The notes: a model not told the origin generated them from the sequence alone. Shown: positions 52,238-62,141, counted from the first letter of the stretch. The stretch is DNA of 64,000 bases from Clostridiales bacterium (GCA_015056205.1 SVGS01000013.1:1-64000); one strand, 5' to 3'. Numbers and translations: made by a program.

Positions 52238-53208
52238 TTCTGCTCCTCCTTCTCCAGCTGTTCCGCGATTTCCATCAGCCGGCGCATCCGGTGGTTGACG
52301 CCGCTCTTTCCCAGCGGGGGATCCAGCATCTCCCCCAGCTCCTTCAGGCTCAGATCCGGGTTTTCCACCCGGAGCCGGGCGATCTCCCGCAGCGCGGGAG
52401 GAAGCGTAAACAGGCCCTGCTTCAGGCTGATCCGCCGGATCGCCTCCGCCTGGCGCTGGGCCGTATCCAGCATCCGCTCCCCGTTATGCTCGTCGCAGTT
52501 GGCCGCCCGGGCCGCCTGCGCGCGCATCTGTTTCCGGATCCGGATGTTTTCCAGTTCCATCATGCTCTGGCCGGCGCCCATCAGCGCCAGCACATCCGCG
52601 ATTTCCTGCGCCCCTTTGAGATAAACCACCGGTTTTCCCCGCCGCAGGTAGCGGTGGCAGGGCAGCCCGTTTTTCTCCAGCAGTTTTTCCAGCGCCCCGG
52701 GCAGTTCGTCGTCCTCCGCCTTCCATTCAAAATGGTATCCCCGTTCCGGATGGCTCAGCGTGCCGGCGCCCAGAAAAGCGCCCCGGAGAAAAGCCTTCCG
52801 GCAGCACTGCCGCGTCATGGGATACCGGGGAACGGTTCTTTTCAGGTGAACCCGCCCTTCCTCGTCCGTCTCGGTCATGTGCAGGGCGTCCAGCAGCAGC
52901 CGGCTGTCCTGCAGGGACAGGGTCAGCACGCAGGTGCGCCGGCCTCCCAGCCGGGCCGTCTGAACAAAGTGCAGCGTGGGGTTCACGCCCAGGCGTTTTT
53001 TCAGCAGCTGAAACAGCCGCCGGGACACGCCCGCGTGGTCCAGCCGGTAGCTGACGCTGAACCAGCCGCCGCCCCGAAAGGAAAGATGGCCGGAAGTCTG
53101 CGTCAGCGCGGAGATCTCGCTGAGCATGCAGCAGCTTTTCCCGAACGGCAGGCGAACCAGTTCATCCTTCACCCGGCTCGAAAAGCTCTGCCCCTCTCCG
53201 GATCGCAT
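52234..53208 (-). CDS. whiA: DNA-binding protein WhiA
   Basis: 324 residues. An N-terminal homing-endonuclease-like domain (SFSSRVKDELVRLPFGKSCC through RKAFLRGAFLGAGTLSHPER) precedes a C-terminal helix-turn-helix (LSLKELGEMLDPPLGKSGVN). It regulates cell division and envelope genes in Gram-positives. The order murB-rapZ-whiA is conserved in this group, and overlaps of 1-4 bp show one operon. Confidence 0.95.
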   Translation of the reverse strand: MRSGEGQSFSSRVKDELVRLPFGKSCCMLSEISALTQTSGHLSFRGGGWFSVSYRLDHAGVSRRLFQLLKKRLGVNPTLHFVQTARLGGRRTCVLTLSLQDSRLLLDALHMTETDEEGRVHLKRTVPRYPMTRQCCRKAFLRGAFLGAGTLSHPERGYHFEWKAEDDELPGALEKLLEKNGLPCHRYLRRGKPVVYLKGAQEIADVLALMGAGQSMMELENIRIRKQMRAQAARAANCDEHNGERMLDTAQRQAEAIRRISLKQGLFTLPPALREIARLRVENPDLSLKELGEMLDPPLGKSGVNHRMRRLMEIAEQLEKEEQN

Positions 53209-54113
53209 CAGGCTTCATCCTCCACCGGCGTATTCCATCTCGCCTGCTCCAGCATCAGATCCCGGTGGTTGATTTCCGTCTCGATGCCCCGGTCCCGCAG
53301 CCAGGCTCCAATCGCTTCGGCAATGGCCACGCTGCGGTGCGCGCCGCCGGTGCATCCCACGGCGATCACCAGGCGGTGCTTGCCCTCGTCCCGGTAGTGC
53401 GGAATCAGGAAGCTCAGCAGATCCCGGTATTTGTCCATAAACTCAACCGTGGTCGGATGCTCCATGACGAACGTGCGGACATCCTCGTCCAGTCCGCTGT
53501 GTCGGCACAGGCTTTCGATATAGAAGGGATTGGGCAGAAACCGGACATCGACGACCAGATCCGCCGACCGGGGAAGGCCGCGCTTGAAGCCGAAGCTCAT
53601 GACCTCCGCGCGGAAGGGCGGCTCCGCGTCCGCCAGGTTTTTCAGCGTCCGGTTCAGCAGGCGCTTGATTTCCCGGGATCCCAGCCCGGTGGTGTCGATC
53701 ACGTAGTTGGCGGTCTCCCGCAGGGGCTGCAGCCGGGTGCGCTCCTCCATGATCGCCTCCGTCAGGTTCAGCCCCTCCTGGCTCAGCGGATGATCCCGCC
53801 GGGTTTCCTTGTACCGGTCCAGCAGGGTCTCGTCGCTGGCTTCCATGAAGATGGTTTCAATCTGATTGCCCAGCTGCCGCAGCTCGCGGATCATTTTGGC
53901 CACAGCCTGCGCATCAAAAAACTCGCCGCTGCGCACATCGATTCCGATCGTGACCGTCCTGAACTTGGTCGGCGTGGTATCGAACGCTTCGATCAGCTTC
54001 GGCAGCATCATCGGGGGCATATTGTCCATACAGAAGCTGCCCTTGTCCTCCAAAAAGCGGACGCACGCCGTTTTTCCGGCTCCGCTCTGCCCGGTTACGA
54101 TCAGATATTTCAT
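53208..54113 (-). CDS. rapZ: RNase adapter RapZ / nucleotide-binding protein YvcJ
   Basis: 301 residues. Walker A GQSGAGKT lies at about 8-15; the C-terminal domain has VAVGCTGGAHRSVAIAEAIG, the RapZ/YvcJ signature. It binds small RNA or nucleotide-sugar signals to set amino-sugar synthesis. The ATG at 54113 overlaps the murB stop (ATGA). Confidence 0.93.
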   Translation of the reverse strand: MKYLIVTGQSGAGKTACVRFLEDKGSFCMDNMPPMMLPKLIEAFDTTPTKFRTVTIGIDVRSGEFFDAQAVAKMIRELRQLGNQIETIFMEASDETLLDRYKETRRDHPLSQEGLNLTEAIMEERTRLQPLRETANYVIDTTGLGSREIKRLLNRTLKNLADAEPPFRAEVMSFGFKRGLPRSADLVVDVRFLPNPFYIESLCRHSGLDEDVRTFVMEHPTTVEFMDKYRDLLSFLIPHYRDEGKHRLVIAVGCTGGAHRSVAIAEAIGAWLRDRGIETEINHRDLMLEQARWNTPVEDEA

Positions 54114-54994
54114 TCTGCAGTCTCCTCTCCGAGAACCCGGACCTCCGGTTCCAGCCTGATGCCGGTTCTCTCCTCCACCACGCGGGCTACGTGCCGCATC
54201 AGATTCAGATAATCCCGGCTGGTTCCGCCCCGGTTGATCAGAAAGCCCGCGTGCTTCGTGCTGACCTGCGCGCCGCCTTCCACGTATCCCTTCAGCCCGC
54301 ACTGATCGATCAGCGCGGCGGCAAAAGCGCCTTCCGGCCGCTTAAAGGTGCTGCCGGCGCTGGGCTGATCCAGCGGCTGCTTTTCCGCGCGCTTCCGGTT
54401 CAGCTCCGCCATCCGGGCGCGGATGGCGTCCGTCCGGCCCTCCTCCAGCTCAAAGGTCACCTCCGTCACGGTGATCCCCCGGCCGGGAATCGCGGACCGC
54501 CGGTATCCGAAAGCCAGCTCCTCCCGGCTCAGCCGGATCTCCCGGCCGTCCGGATCCAGCCCGGCCGCTTCGGTCACCCGCTGGCTCATTTCGCCGTCGT
54601 AGGCGCCGGCGTTCATGCACACGCCGCCTCCGGCCGTCCCGGGGATCCCGGAAGCGAATTCCAGCCCCGAGAGTCCTTTGTCCGCCGCCGCGCCGGCAAC
54701 GACGCTCAGCATGGTTCCGGCCCGGACGGTCATCCGGCGGCCTTCCGTCTGAATCCCCCGCATGTTTTTCCCGATCCGGATCACCAGCCCCCGGATTCCG
54801 CCGTCCAGCACCAGCAGGTTGCTGCCGGAGCCGATCACGGTCACGGGCAGATTCCGGTCCCGGGCTTCCCGGAACATCCCGGCGATTTCCTCCCCGCTGC
54901 GGGGAAAGGCCAGCCAGTCCGCCGGTCCGCCCAGCTTCAGGGTCGTATAGTCCCGCATCGGGGCGTTCTGTATCACTTCATATTGTTCAAACAC
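54110..54994 (-). CDS. murB: UDP-N-acetylenolpyruvoylglucosamine reductase MurB
   Basis: 294 residues from GTG at 54994, which has AAGGAGG five bases upstream. FAD-binding motifs include TVIGSGSNLLVLDGGIRGLV and GLEFASGIPGTAGGGVCMNA; SAGSTFKRPEG holds the catalytic Ser, and the late Glu lies near LEPEVRVLGE. It makes UDP-MurNAc for peptidoglycan. An in-frame ATG at 55072 would run through the secG terminator and is rejected. Confidence 0.95.
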   Translation of the reverse strand: MFEQYEVIQNAPMRDYTTLKLGGPADWLAFPRSGEEIAGMFREARDRNLPVTVIGSGSNLLVLDGGIRGLVIRIGKNMRGIQTEGRRMTVRAGTMLSVVAGAAADKGLSGLEFASGIPGTAGGGVCMNAGAYDGEMSQRVTEAAGLDPDGREIRLSREELAFGYRRSAIPGRGITVTEVTFELEEGRTDAIRARMAELNRKRAEKQPLDQPSAGSTFKRPEGAFAAALIDQCGLKGYVEGGAQVSTKHAGFLINRGGTSRDYLNLMRHVARVVEERTGIRLEPEVRVLGEETAE

Positions 54995-55052
54995 ACTGCT
55001 CCTCCTTCCCGCGCAGGTCCCTGAAAGGCGGAAGAAATGCGGTTCATTCGTG

Positions 55053-55082
55053 AAAAAAGGCTGCTTCACCATGGAAGCAGCC
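55053..55082 (-). terminator. rho-independent terminator after secG
   Basis: On the minus strand GGCTGCTTC and GAAGCAGCC pair (9 bp), with a 6-base loop and six T (55058-55053). Confidence 0.9.
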
Positions 55083-55100
55083 CAGCAGGTTCGCCAATTC

Positions 55101-55328
55101 TTACTTAACGATCAGCATCAGCAAAGAAGCCAGAATAAACACGCCGGCCGCGATCTTGGTTCCCAGCGCAAGCTTCGCCTCAAAAGTCTTTGACTTGGAC
55201 TTGCTGAAATAGCTGTTGCTCTGACCGGAAACGGCGCTGATGCCGCCCTCATCGGAATTCTGCAGCAGCACCGTCACGATCATGAACAGCGCGGCGAGAA
55301 TCAGCACAATCGAAAGTACAGTAGCCAT
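55101..55328 (-). CDS. secG: preprotein translocase subunit SecG
   Basis: 75 residues with two membrane helices and the conserved loop VLLQNSDEGGISAVSGQSNS, the SecG signature. It assists SecYE protein export. Monocistronic with its own terminator. Confidence 0.93.
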   Translation of the reverse strand: MATVLSIVLILAALFMIVTVLLQNSDEGGISAVSGQSNSYFSKSKSKTFEAKLALGTKIAAGVFILASLLMLIVK

Positions 55329-55427
55329 GAATCAAAACCTCCTCATCAATCAGCCCGGACATCATATCACAGCCCCGGCGAAAAAGCAATACCGGAATCC
55401 GCGCAAAGCGGGCGGAACCCGGGCGTT

Positions 55428-56117
55428 TTACGGCAGCTCCCGGTTCTGCTTCCGGGCGGCCAGCGCCGCCAGGCAGTTTTCCATGCTGCGCTCGATATGG
55501 GCCTTCATCAGCTTCTCGAAGCTCTCCAGATCCCGCGCCTCCACATAGTCCACCAGCTTATGATGCTCCTGGTGGGCGGCGACGCGCCGGTCCTCCTGCT
55601 GAATGGCCATCGCGGAGAAACGGCGGATGTATTCATCCTGCCCCTCGATCACCCGCAGGATCCGCTTCTTCCCGCTGATTTCCGTCAGGCAGGTGTGGAA
55701 ATCGCGCGCCAGGGGGCTCAGGCTCTCCACATCGTCCACCGCCTGGTACCGGTCCATCACGGCCAGCTTCTCCCGCAGCGCGGCGATATCCTCCGCGGTC
55801 GCGTTCTGAATGATATCCGGAAGCGTCAGCATCTCCAGCGCGTTCCGGATGGTATAGATCTGCTCCACGTCTTCCGTCGTGAACGCGTGCACCACCACGC
55901 CGCGGCGCATGACATATTCCACCAGCCCGTCCCGCTCCAGCTTCCGCAGCGCCTCGCGCAGAGGCGTCCGGGAAATGTGCAGCCGTTCGGCATATTCCGT
56001 TTCAACGATCCGCTCCCCCGCGGGAATTTCTCCGGTAATGATCGCTTTTTTCAACACTTCGTACGCGATCTCCCGGATCGGCCGGCTTTCCATCATCGGC
56101 TGAAAAGTCAGTGACAT
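55428..56117 (-). CDS. GntR-family transcriptional regulator (FadR/FCD type)
   Basis: 229 residues. The winged helix has IREIAYEVLKKAIITGEIPA and HISRTPLREALRKLERDGLV; the helical FCD effector domain starts near EQIYTIRNALEMLTLP and contains DFHTCLTEISGK with metal-binding His/Asp. It usually represses carboxylate or sugar-acid pathways, but no such genes are adjacent, so its target is unclear. Confidence 0.88.
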   Translation of the reverse strand: MSLTFQPMMESRPIREIAYEVLKKAIITGEIPAGERIVETEYAERLHISRTPLREALRKLERDGLVEYVMRRGVVVHAFTTEDVEQIYTIRNALEMLTLPDIIQNATAEDIAALREKLAVMDRYQAVDDVESLSPLARDFHTCLTEISGKKRILRVIEGQDEYIRRFSAMAIQQEDRRVAAHQEHHKLVDYVEARDLESFEKLMKAHIERSMENCLAALAARKQNRELP

Positions 56118-56195
56118 TGTTCAACCCATCCTCTCCAAAGCACAAAGTATTTTCCCTGCACTTTGGACACATTAAACAACAAAAATACAATTCTG

Positions 56196-56444
56196 TCAAT
56201 CTTCGATCCCGTTGATTTTAAAACGAAGATACCGGGGAGCGATTCCCTTCTCCTTCCCCAGCTCGTACATCTGCTGCATCAGATAGGCTTTGGCCGTCCG
56301 TTCCGTCATGGTGTCGGATGCTTCCGTTTCGACATAGAGGTCCGGATGATCCGGATGCTGGCAGACCAGGCAGTATTTCGGTGTCTCTCCGCTCCGGTCC
56401 ACATGCCAGCGGATGCGGATCAGATCTTTTTCTTCTGAACTCAT
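56196..56444 (-). CDS. hypothetical protein coupled to the AlaX-like gene
   Basis: 82 residues of unknown family with MSSEEKDLIRIRWHVDRSGE and two cysteines (YCLVCQH). The ATG overlaps the stop of the AlaX-like gene (ATGA), with GAAGGA upstream, implying coupling. No membrane segment or signal is present. Confidence 0.55.
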   Translation of the reverse strand: MSSEEKDLIRIRWHVDRSGETPKYCLVCQHPDHPDLYVETEASDTMTERTAKAYLMQQMYELGKEKGIAPRYLRFKINGIED

Positions 56445-57640
56445 GTTCCCCGCGTTCCTTCTGTGATCAGGATCCTGCGGGCCGCCGCGATGCATTCCGG
56501 AATCCCGGCGCCGGCGGCCATCTCCGGCCGTCCGCCGCCCCGGGCGACCCGCCGGATCAGTTCATTCATATCGATCGCCACGTCCGCCGACCGGGCAAAG
56601 GTCAGCCGCCCGCCGCAGCAGAGCAGCAGGGCCTTTCCCGGCTCCCGGATATAGGCGGCCGCGGCTTCCGTCACGGCTTTGGCCTCGTGCTCCGGCAGGC
56701 TCAGCGCCGTGAGCGCCACCCCGGGCAGGTCCTCCCGGTTTTCTTCATCCCGGAACCGGCCCAGCAGATCCTGCGTTTCATAGCGGTTGGCTTTCTTCTG
56801 CGCCTCCGCCAGGCGGTACTTCAGCTCCGCCGCCGCTTTGCTCAGCTCATCCACCGGACAGCTGAGCGCCGCCCCGGCTTTCCCGGCGCTGCGCATCACG
56901 TTCTGAAACAGCCGGACGGCCCGCCCCCCGCAGACAAAGGTGATCCTCACCTTGCCCCGGGCGGGAGTGGCGGACAGGATTTTCACCAGCCCGATGCGGC
57001 CGGTCGCGTCCGGATGGGTGCCTCCGCAGGGGACCATTTCAAAATCGCCCATCGCCACCACCCGGACATGCTCCTTCACGGTCGGCGGCTTGCGCAGGGG
57101 CAGCTTCCGCAGCTCCTCCGGCTCCGGGAACCAGCAGCGGATCGGGGCGTTCAGCCGGATCCGCTCGTTGACCGTATCCTCCAGCAGGCGGATTTCCTCC
57201 TCCGTCAGATGCGTCCGCCCCTCCGGCAGGTCCGCGTCGATGCTGGAATCCTCCGCGCCCAGATGCAGCCCGATGGTCGTTCCGCCGAGCTTCTCCCACA
57301 GCGCGCCCGCCAGCATATGCTCTCCGCCGTGCTGCTCCATGTGGTCCGTCCGGCGGGCTCCGTCGATTTCGCCCCGTACCGGGATCCCTTCGGCCGGCGC
57401 CCGGTCCACCGTGTGCCAGACCTCTCCCGTCTCGTCCGCCTCCACGTCCAGTACCCGGGCGGATCCGCCTTTCCATTTCAGCGTTCCCGTATCATAGGGC
57501 TGGCCCCCGGAGGTGGGATAGAAGGCGCTTCTGTCCAGCGAAACCTTCCACTGTCCAGGCCGGTTTCCCGTCCTGCACGCGGTCACCTTTCCGTCAAACC
57601 GCCACAGGTAGGCATCCTCATAGTACAGCCGCTCCGTCAT
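56441..57640 (-). CDS. AlaX-like alanyl-tRNA editing protein
   Basis: 399 residues. The editing domain has AFYPTSGGQPYDTG, MEQHGGEHMLAGAL (HxxxH) and MVPCGGTHPDATG (CxxxH), the four zinc ligands of the AlaRS editing site. The C-terminal half resembles DHHA1 (GGGRPEMAAGAGI). It removes Ser or Gly wrongly loaded on tRNA-Ala. GGGGAGAGG precedes the ATG. Confidence 0.9.
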   Translation of the reverse strand: MTERLYYEDAYLWRFDGKVTACRTGNRPGQWKVSLDRSAFYPTSGGQPYDTGTLKWKGGSARVLDVEADETGEVWHTVDRAPAEGIPVRGEIDGARRTDHMEQHGGEHMLAGALWEKLGGTTIGLHLGAEDSSIDADLPEGRTHLTEEEIRLLEDTVNERIRLNAPIRCWFPEPEELRKLPLRKPPTVKEHVRVVAMGDFEMVPCGGTHPDATGRIGLVKILSATPARGKVRITFVCGGRAVRLFQNVMRSAGKAGAALSCPVDELSKAAAELKYRLAEAQKKANRYETQDLLGRFRDEENREDLPGVALTALSLPEHEAKAVTEAAAAYIREPGKALLLCCGGRLTFARSADVAIDMNELIRRVARGGGRPEMAAGAGIPECIAAARRILITEGTRGT

Positions 57641-57660
57641 GGTTCCTCTCCCCGTCCGTC

Positions 57661-58881
57661 TCAGCTTTCGACAATGTGCTGAGTCAGTCCGTTAATATAG
57701 ATGGGCGTCAGCTCCGCCTGGATCAGCGGCCGGGCGTAGGAAAGGAAATCCTGCGTCATATCCGTCCGGGCTTCGTTGATCCACTCCAGCGGAACCTTTT
57801 TCTCGTAGTTGGCGACCTCGCTGATGTTCACCAGCTCGGTGGTGCACTGATACGGATCGTTGGACAGCCGCTTCAGGGCCACCATCTTGGCCGTCTCTCC
57901 CTCAAAGGCCGCCTTGGCCGCCGCCCCGCCGACCTGGAAGGCCTCGGTGATGTCGGTCCGGCTGGTCAGATGCCCGGCGCAGCGCTGCAGAATGGACAGC
58001 TCCACCGACCGGGTCTTCGTGGGCAGATTCCGGGCGACCAGGTTGCTCAGATACCGGGCGGTCCCCGTCAGGTTGATATGGCCGAAAGCGTCCACGCTCC
58101 GCGCGTCGTCGCTGAGCTCGCAGACGAAGCGCCCGTCCGCCAGCTTGATTCCTTCGGAAACGGCGATCACCACGGAAGCCCGTTCCTTCTGCATCTTTTC
58201 CACCTTGGCCAGGAAACGGTCCTCGTAGAAAGGCAGCTCCGGCAGGCAGATCAGATCCACACCCTCGCAGTCCTCTCCCCGGGCCAGCGCCGCCGCGGCG
58301 GTCAGCCAGCCCGCGTTGCGGCCCATGATCTCGACCAGCGTCACATACTTGGTCCCGTAGACCGTCGCGTCCCGGATCACTTCCTTCATGACCACGCCGA
58401 TATATTTGGCGGCGGATCCGTATCCGGGCGTATGGTCCGTCAGCATCAGATCGTTGTCGATGGTTTTCGGCACGCCCATGAAACGGATTTCGCTGCCGGT
58501 CTGCTGTCCGTACCGGGCCAGCTTGTTGATGGTATCCATGCTGTCGTTTCCGCCGATATAGAAGAACCAGCGGATATCCAGCTTTTTCAGAATCGCGAAC
58601 AGCTTTTCGAAAACCGCTTCGTCCTCTTCCGGTTCCGGCAGCCGGTAGCGGCAGCTTCCCAGATAGGAGGAAGGCGTTCTCTTCAGCAGTTCGATATTGA
58701 TGAAGGATTTCATGCGCTCCGACAGATTGCACACTTTTTCCTCCAGCAGGCCCTGAATGCCGTGGAGCATCCCGTATACTTGTTCCGCTCCCCGCATCTG
58801 GCACGCCTGCATCACCCCGGCAAGGCTGGAGTTAATGACGGATGTTGGCCCGCCGCTCTGACCGACTATCGCGTTTGGCAT
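57661..58881 (-). CDS. 6-phosphofructokinase, probably pyrophosphate-dependent
   Basis: 406 residues of the PFK fold: GQSGGPTSVINSSLAGV at the start, YIGGNDSMDT at the phosphate-donor loop and VPKTIDNDL at the catalytic loop, with PGYGSAAKYIG. The Asp in GGNDS and the Lys of PKTIDND are typical of pyrophosphate-dependent enzymes, so PPi rather than ATP is the likely donor; the reaction is then reversible. CGGAGG precedes the ATG. Confidence 0.88.
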   Translation of the reverse strand: MPNAIVGQSGGPTSVINSSLAGVMQACQMRGAEQVYGMLHGIQGLLEEKVCNLSERMKSFINIELLKRTPSSYLGSCRYRLPEPEEDEAVFEKLFAILKKLDIRWFFYIGGNDSMDTINKLARYGQQTGSEIRFMGVPKTIDNDLMLTDHTPGYGSAAKYIGVVMKEVIRDATVYGTKYVTLVEIMGRNAGWLTAAAALARGEDCEGVDLICLPELPFYEDRFLAKVEKMQKERASVVIAVSEGIKLADGRFVCELSDDARSVDAFGHINLTGTARYLSNLVARNLPTKTRSVELSILQRCAGHLTSRTDITEAFQVGGAAAKAAFEGETAKMVALKRLSNDPYQCTTELVNISEVANYEKKVPLEWINEARTDMTQDFLSYARPLIQAELTPIYINGLTQHIVES

Positions 58882-58965
58882 TTTCTCGACCTCCGTTTTT
58901 CTTCTGTTGGTTTCACCTCTATTATAATCAGAAAGAAATTTTCCGTCCAGGGTTTCTTTTCCAGT

Positions 58966-60342
58966 TTAAGCCATCTTTTCCGGATGGAAACAGTCGTCGA
59001 ATTCCTCCCCGGTCAGATATCCCAGCCGGATGCACGCCTCCTTCAGGGAGCAGCCGTCGCGGAAGGCCGTCTGCGCCGTCCGGGCGGCCCGCTCATATCC
59101 GATTTTCGGAGAGAGCGCCGTCACCAGCATCAGGGACCGTTCCACGTTTTCCCGCATTTTTTCCCGGTTCGGCCGGATTCCGTCCACGCACCGCTCCCGG
59201 AAGGAATCCATGGATTCCGCCAGCAGCCGGGCGCTCTGCAGGAAATTGTACGCACACACGGGCATAAACACGTTCAGCTCAAAGTTACCCTGGCTGGCGG
59301 CGATTCCCACGGCCACGTCGTTGCCCATCACCTGGGCCGCCACCATGGTCACCTGTTCGCACTGGGTCGGATTCACCTTGCCCGGCATAATGGAGGATCC
59401 GGGCTCGTTTGCCGGAATCGTAATCTCCCCCAGGCCCAGGCGGGGCCCGCTGGCCAGCCAGCGGATATCATTGGCGATTTTCATCAGATCGCAGGCGAGC
59501 GCCTTCAGCGCCCCGTGGGCGAAAACCATCTCGTCCCGGGAGGTCAGCGCGTGAAACTTGTTCTCCGCCGTCACGAACGGCAGTCCCGTTTCCTCCGCCA
59601 GCAGCCCGGCGCTCAGGCGGTCAAACCCCGCCGGGGCGTTCAGCCCCGTGCCGACGGCCGTCCCGCCCAGGGCCAGCGCCCACAGCGGCGGCAGGGCGGC
59701 GCGAAGCATCTCCTGATCCTTTTCCAGGCTGGCGCGCCAGCCGGAGATCTCCTGGCCGAAGCGGATGGGCGTCGCGTCCTGCAGATGTGTCCGGCCGCAT
59801 TTGAGCACGTCCGCGTTCTCCGCCTCCAGCCGGCGGAAGGCTTCCGTCAGTCTTTCCGCCGCCGGCAGCACCCGAAGCGCCACAGCTTCCGCGGCCGCGA
59901 TATGCATCGCCGTCGGAAAGGTATCGTTGGAGGACTGGCTCATGTTCACATCGTCGTTCGGATGCAGGAGCGGTTTCCCGGCGGTCTCGTTTCCCCGGTT
60001 GGCCAGCACCTCGTTCATATTCATGTTGCTCTGCGTGCCGGAGCCGGTCTGCCAGACCACCAGCGGAAAATGATCCCGCAGCTTCCCGGCCAGCACTTCA
60101 TCCGCCGCCCGGACAATCGCGTCCCGCTTTTCCTCCGTCATCTTTTCCGGCTTCAGGCGCCGGTTGGCCTCCGCCGCCGCTTTCTTCAGCAGGGCAAAAG
60201 CCCGGATGATCTCCTCCGGCATGGTTTCCTGCCCCGCGCCGATGGGAAAATTCCGCCGACTCCGCTCCGTCTGGGCTCCCCAGTACCGGTCCTCCGGCAC
60301 CTCCACGGCGCCCATGGAATCATGCTCTGTTCTGGTCTTCAT
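58966..60342 (-). CDS. fumC: class II fumarate hydratase FumC
   Basis: 458 residues with the fumarase/aspartase signature [11 protein letters not shown], the active-site region [20 protein letters not shown] and the substrate-binding [15 protein letters not shown] and [16 protein letters not shown]. It interconverts fumarate and malate. It is the last minus-strand gene before a divergent junction with cca. Confidence 0.93.
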   Translation of the reverse strand: MKTRTEHDSMGAVEVPEDRYWGAQTERSRRNFPIGAGQETMPEEIIRAFALLKKAAAEANRRLKPEKMTEEKRDAIVRAADEVLAGKLRDHFPLVVWQTGSGTQSNMNMNEVLANRGNETAGKPLLHPNDDVNMSQSSNDTFPTAMHIAAAEAVALRVLPAAERLTEAFRRLEAENADVLKCGRTHLQDATPIRFGQEISGWRASLEKDQEMLRAALPPLWALALGGTAVGTGLNAPAGFDRLSAGLLAEETGLPFVTAENKFHALTSRDEMVFAHGALKALACDLMKIANDIRWLASGPRLGLGEITIPANEPGSSIMPGKVNPTQCEQVTMVAAQVMGNDVAVGIAASQGNFELNVFMPVCAYNFLQSARLLAESMDSFRERCVDGIRPNREKMRENVERSLMLVTALSPKIGYERAARTAQTAFRDGCSLKEACIRLGYLTGEEFDDCFHPEKMA

Positions 60343-60408
60343 GTCTTTCTTCTCCCGCGTTTCGATGTTTTTATCATATCAGCCCTTTCCCCCCGCCGTC
60401 AACCGGGT

Positions 60409-60437
60409 TTGACGTTTCTCCCTGCCTCGTTTATAAT
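60409..60437 (+). promoter_or_regulatory. promoter of cca
   Basis: TTGACG at 60409-60414 and TATAAT at 60432-60437, with a 17-base spacer. The start codon is 26 bases downstream. Confidence 0.75.
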
Positions 60438-60462
60438 GGAAAAAAAGCACAGGAGGACTTCC

Positions 60463-61806
60463 ATGCAGCTTCCCGTACCGGTTCAGGATCTGATTGCCCG
60501 GCTTCGCGGCGCCGGTTTTCCGGCTTACGCGGTCGGGGGCTGTGTTCGCGACTCCCTTCTGGGCCTCACCCCGCATGACTGGGATCTTTGCACCGCCGCC
60601 TCTCCGGAGGAAATGAAGCGGGTCTTCGCCGGTGAACGGATCGCGGAAACCGGGCTCCGCCACGGTACGCTGACCGTAATCCGGGATCATATTCCCTATG
60701 AAATCACCACCTTCCGGACCGAAGGGTCCTACTCGGACCACCGTCATCCGGATTCCGTATCCTTCGTCACGGACGTGCGGGAGGATCTGGCCCGCCGGGA
60801 TTTCACGATCAACGCCATGGCCTGGGCGCCGGAGGAGGGTCTGCTGGACCTCTTCGGCGGCCGGGAGGATCTGGACCGGGGGATCATCCGCTGCGTCGGT
60901 GTTCCGGAGGAACGGTTTGAGGAGGACGCGCTGCGGATTCTCCGGGCGCTCCGTTTCGCCTCGGTTTATGATTTCGCGCTGGATCCGGATACCTCCCGGG
61001 CCGTGCGCGCCCTGTATCCCACCCTGGACCGCGTGACCGCCGAGCGGCTGCGGGAAGAGCTGCTGAAGCTGCTCTGCGGCAAGGCCGCGGGCCGGATGCT
61101 GCGGGAATATCCGGAGGTCTTTTCCGCCATGATTCCCGATCTGGCTCCCATGGTGGGCTATGATCAGCGGAATCATCATCACCGCTACACGCTGTGGGAG
61201 CATACGGTGCGCGCGGTCGAAAACGTTCCGCCCGAGCCGGATCTGCGGCTGGCCATGCTGCTTCACGATACCGGCAAGCCCGCGTCCTGCACGGTGGACG
61301 AACAGGGCGAGGCGCATTACCGGGGTCATCCGAAGCTGTCGGCGGAGATCGCCGCCCGGGTGACCGAAAATCTGCGCTGCGACCGGGCCCGCCAGGAACG
61401 GATCACGCGGCTGGTTCTGAATCATGATATTCTCCTGCGGAACGAGGACGGATCGCCCGCGACGGACCGCCGTTTCCTGCTTCACCGCCTGAATCAGTTC
61501 GGCGAAGAGGATCTCCGCGCGCTTTTCCGGATTCACCGGGCCGACCGGATCGCGACCGGCATCACCTCTCCCGCGCGGGAGGATGCCCGGATGGCGCAGC
61601 GCATGGAAGCGCTGGACGAGCTGCTCCGGGATCGTCCCTGCTTCACGCTCCGGAATCTGGCGGTCAACGGTTCCGATCTGACGGCGCTGGGTCTTCACGG
61701 CCCCGCGGTCGGCCGCGCCCTGGCCGGGCTGCTGGCCGCGGTCATGGAAGGCCGGCTTGCGAATGAGAAAGACGTCCTGCTGGACGCCGCGAAGAAAATG
61801 TCATAA
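60463..61806 (+). CDS. cca: CCA-adding tRNA nucleotidyltransferase
   Basis: 447 residues. The nucleotidyltransferase head has YAVGGCVRDSLLGLTPHDWD with the catalytic Asp residues, DFTINAMAW and EEDALRILRALRFA. An HD domain follows (TLWEHTVRAV, LAMLLHDTGKPA). It adds or repairs the 3' CCA of tRNAs. AGGAGG precedes the ATG. The frame is open far upstream (from 57676) but only as a shadow of minus-strand genes. Confidence 0.93.
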   Translation: MQLPVPVQDLIARLRGAGFPAYAVGGCVRDSLLGLTPHDWDLCTAASPEEMKRVFAGERIAETGLRHGTLTVIRDHIPYEITTFRTEGSYSDHRHPDSVSFVTDVREDLARRDFTINAMAWAPEEGLLDLFGGREDLDRGIIRCVGVPEERFEEDALRILRALRFASVYDFALDPDTSRAVRALYPTLDRVTAERLREELLKLLCGKAAGRMLREYPEVFSAMIPDLAPMVGYDQRNHHHRYTLWEHTVRAVENVPPEPDLRLAMLLHDTGKPASCTVDEQGEAHYRGHPKLSAEIAARVTENLRCDRARQERITRLVLNHDILLRNEDGSPATDRRFLLHRLNQFGEEDLRALFRIHRADRIATGITSPAREDARMAQRMEALDELLRDRPCFTLRNLAVNGSDLTALGLHGPAVGRALAGLLAAVMEGRLANEKDVLLDAAKKMS

Positions 61807-61854
61807 TTTTTTAACATATTTAATCAAAATTTCAGATTTTCTCCGAAAAAAAGT

Positions 61855-61883
61855 TTGCCTTTTCCTTTTCCCTGTGCTAAACT
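61855..61883 (+). promoter_or_regulatory. promoter of the alpha ribosomal operon
   Basis: TTGCCT at 61855-61860 and TAAACT at 61878-61883, with a 17-base spacer, preceded by an AT-rich upstream stretch, as expected of a strong ribosomal promoter. No terminator for cca was found before it. Confidence 0.6.
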
Positions 61884-62141
61884 GTAGCAGTTAGCCCTGG
61901 TTTGCCCCGGGCGGCTGCATGCGTTGATTCAGCGCATGTTCCGGTGGTAAGCCAATCCCGTCTCTGTGGCGCTGACCTGCCGCGCCTTCCATAGCGGCTG
62001 GCCGGTGTTTGTGTGCGTCTGCTTCACCAGGCGCGCGCGAGGAGTCGTGTTCCGCGGATCTGGTTGGGTTGCCTCATCCGTCCGGAGCGCCCTGTTTTCC
62101 TGGCCAGGGGGCCGAACAATATACGGAGGTGTATTACGTAA
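61884..62141 (+). promoter_or_regulatory. long 5' leader of rpsM-rpsK-rpsD-rpoA
   Basis: About 250 gene-free bases with paired segments, for example CATGCG / CGCATG around 61919-61940. Since the operon encodes S4, the leader could bind S4 and control translation, as in the enterobacterial alpha operon; that is inference. It ends at the GGAGGTG ribosome site of rpsM. Confidence 0.4.

Noticed and set aside
57676-61806. 1376-codon open frame on the plus strand through pfk and fumC
   Set aside because: Only its last 447 codons (cca) show family motifs and a ribosome site; the rest is the antisense shadow of two clear minus-strand genes.
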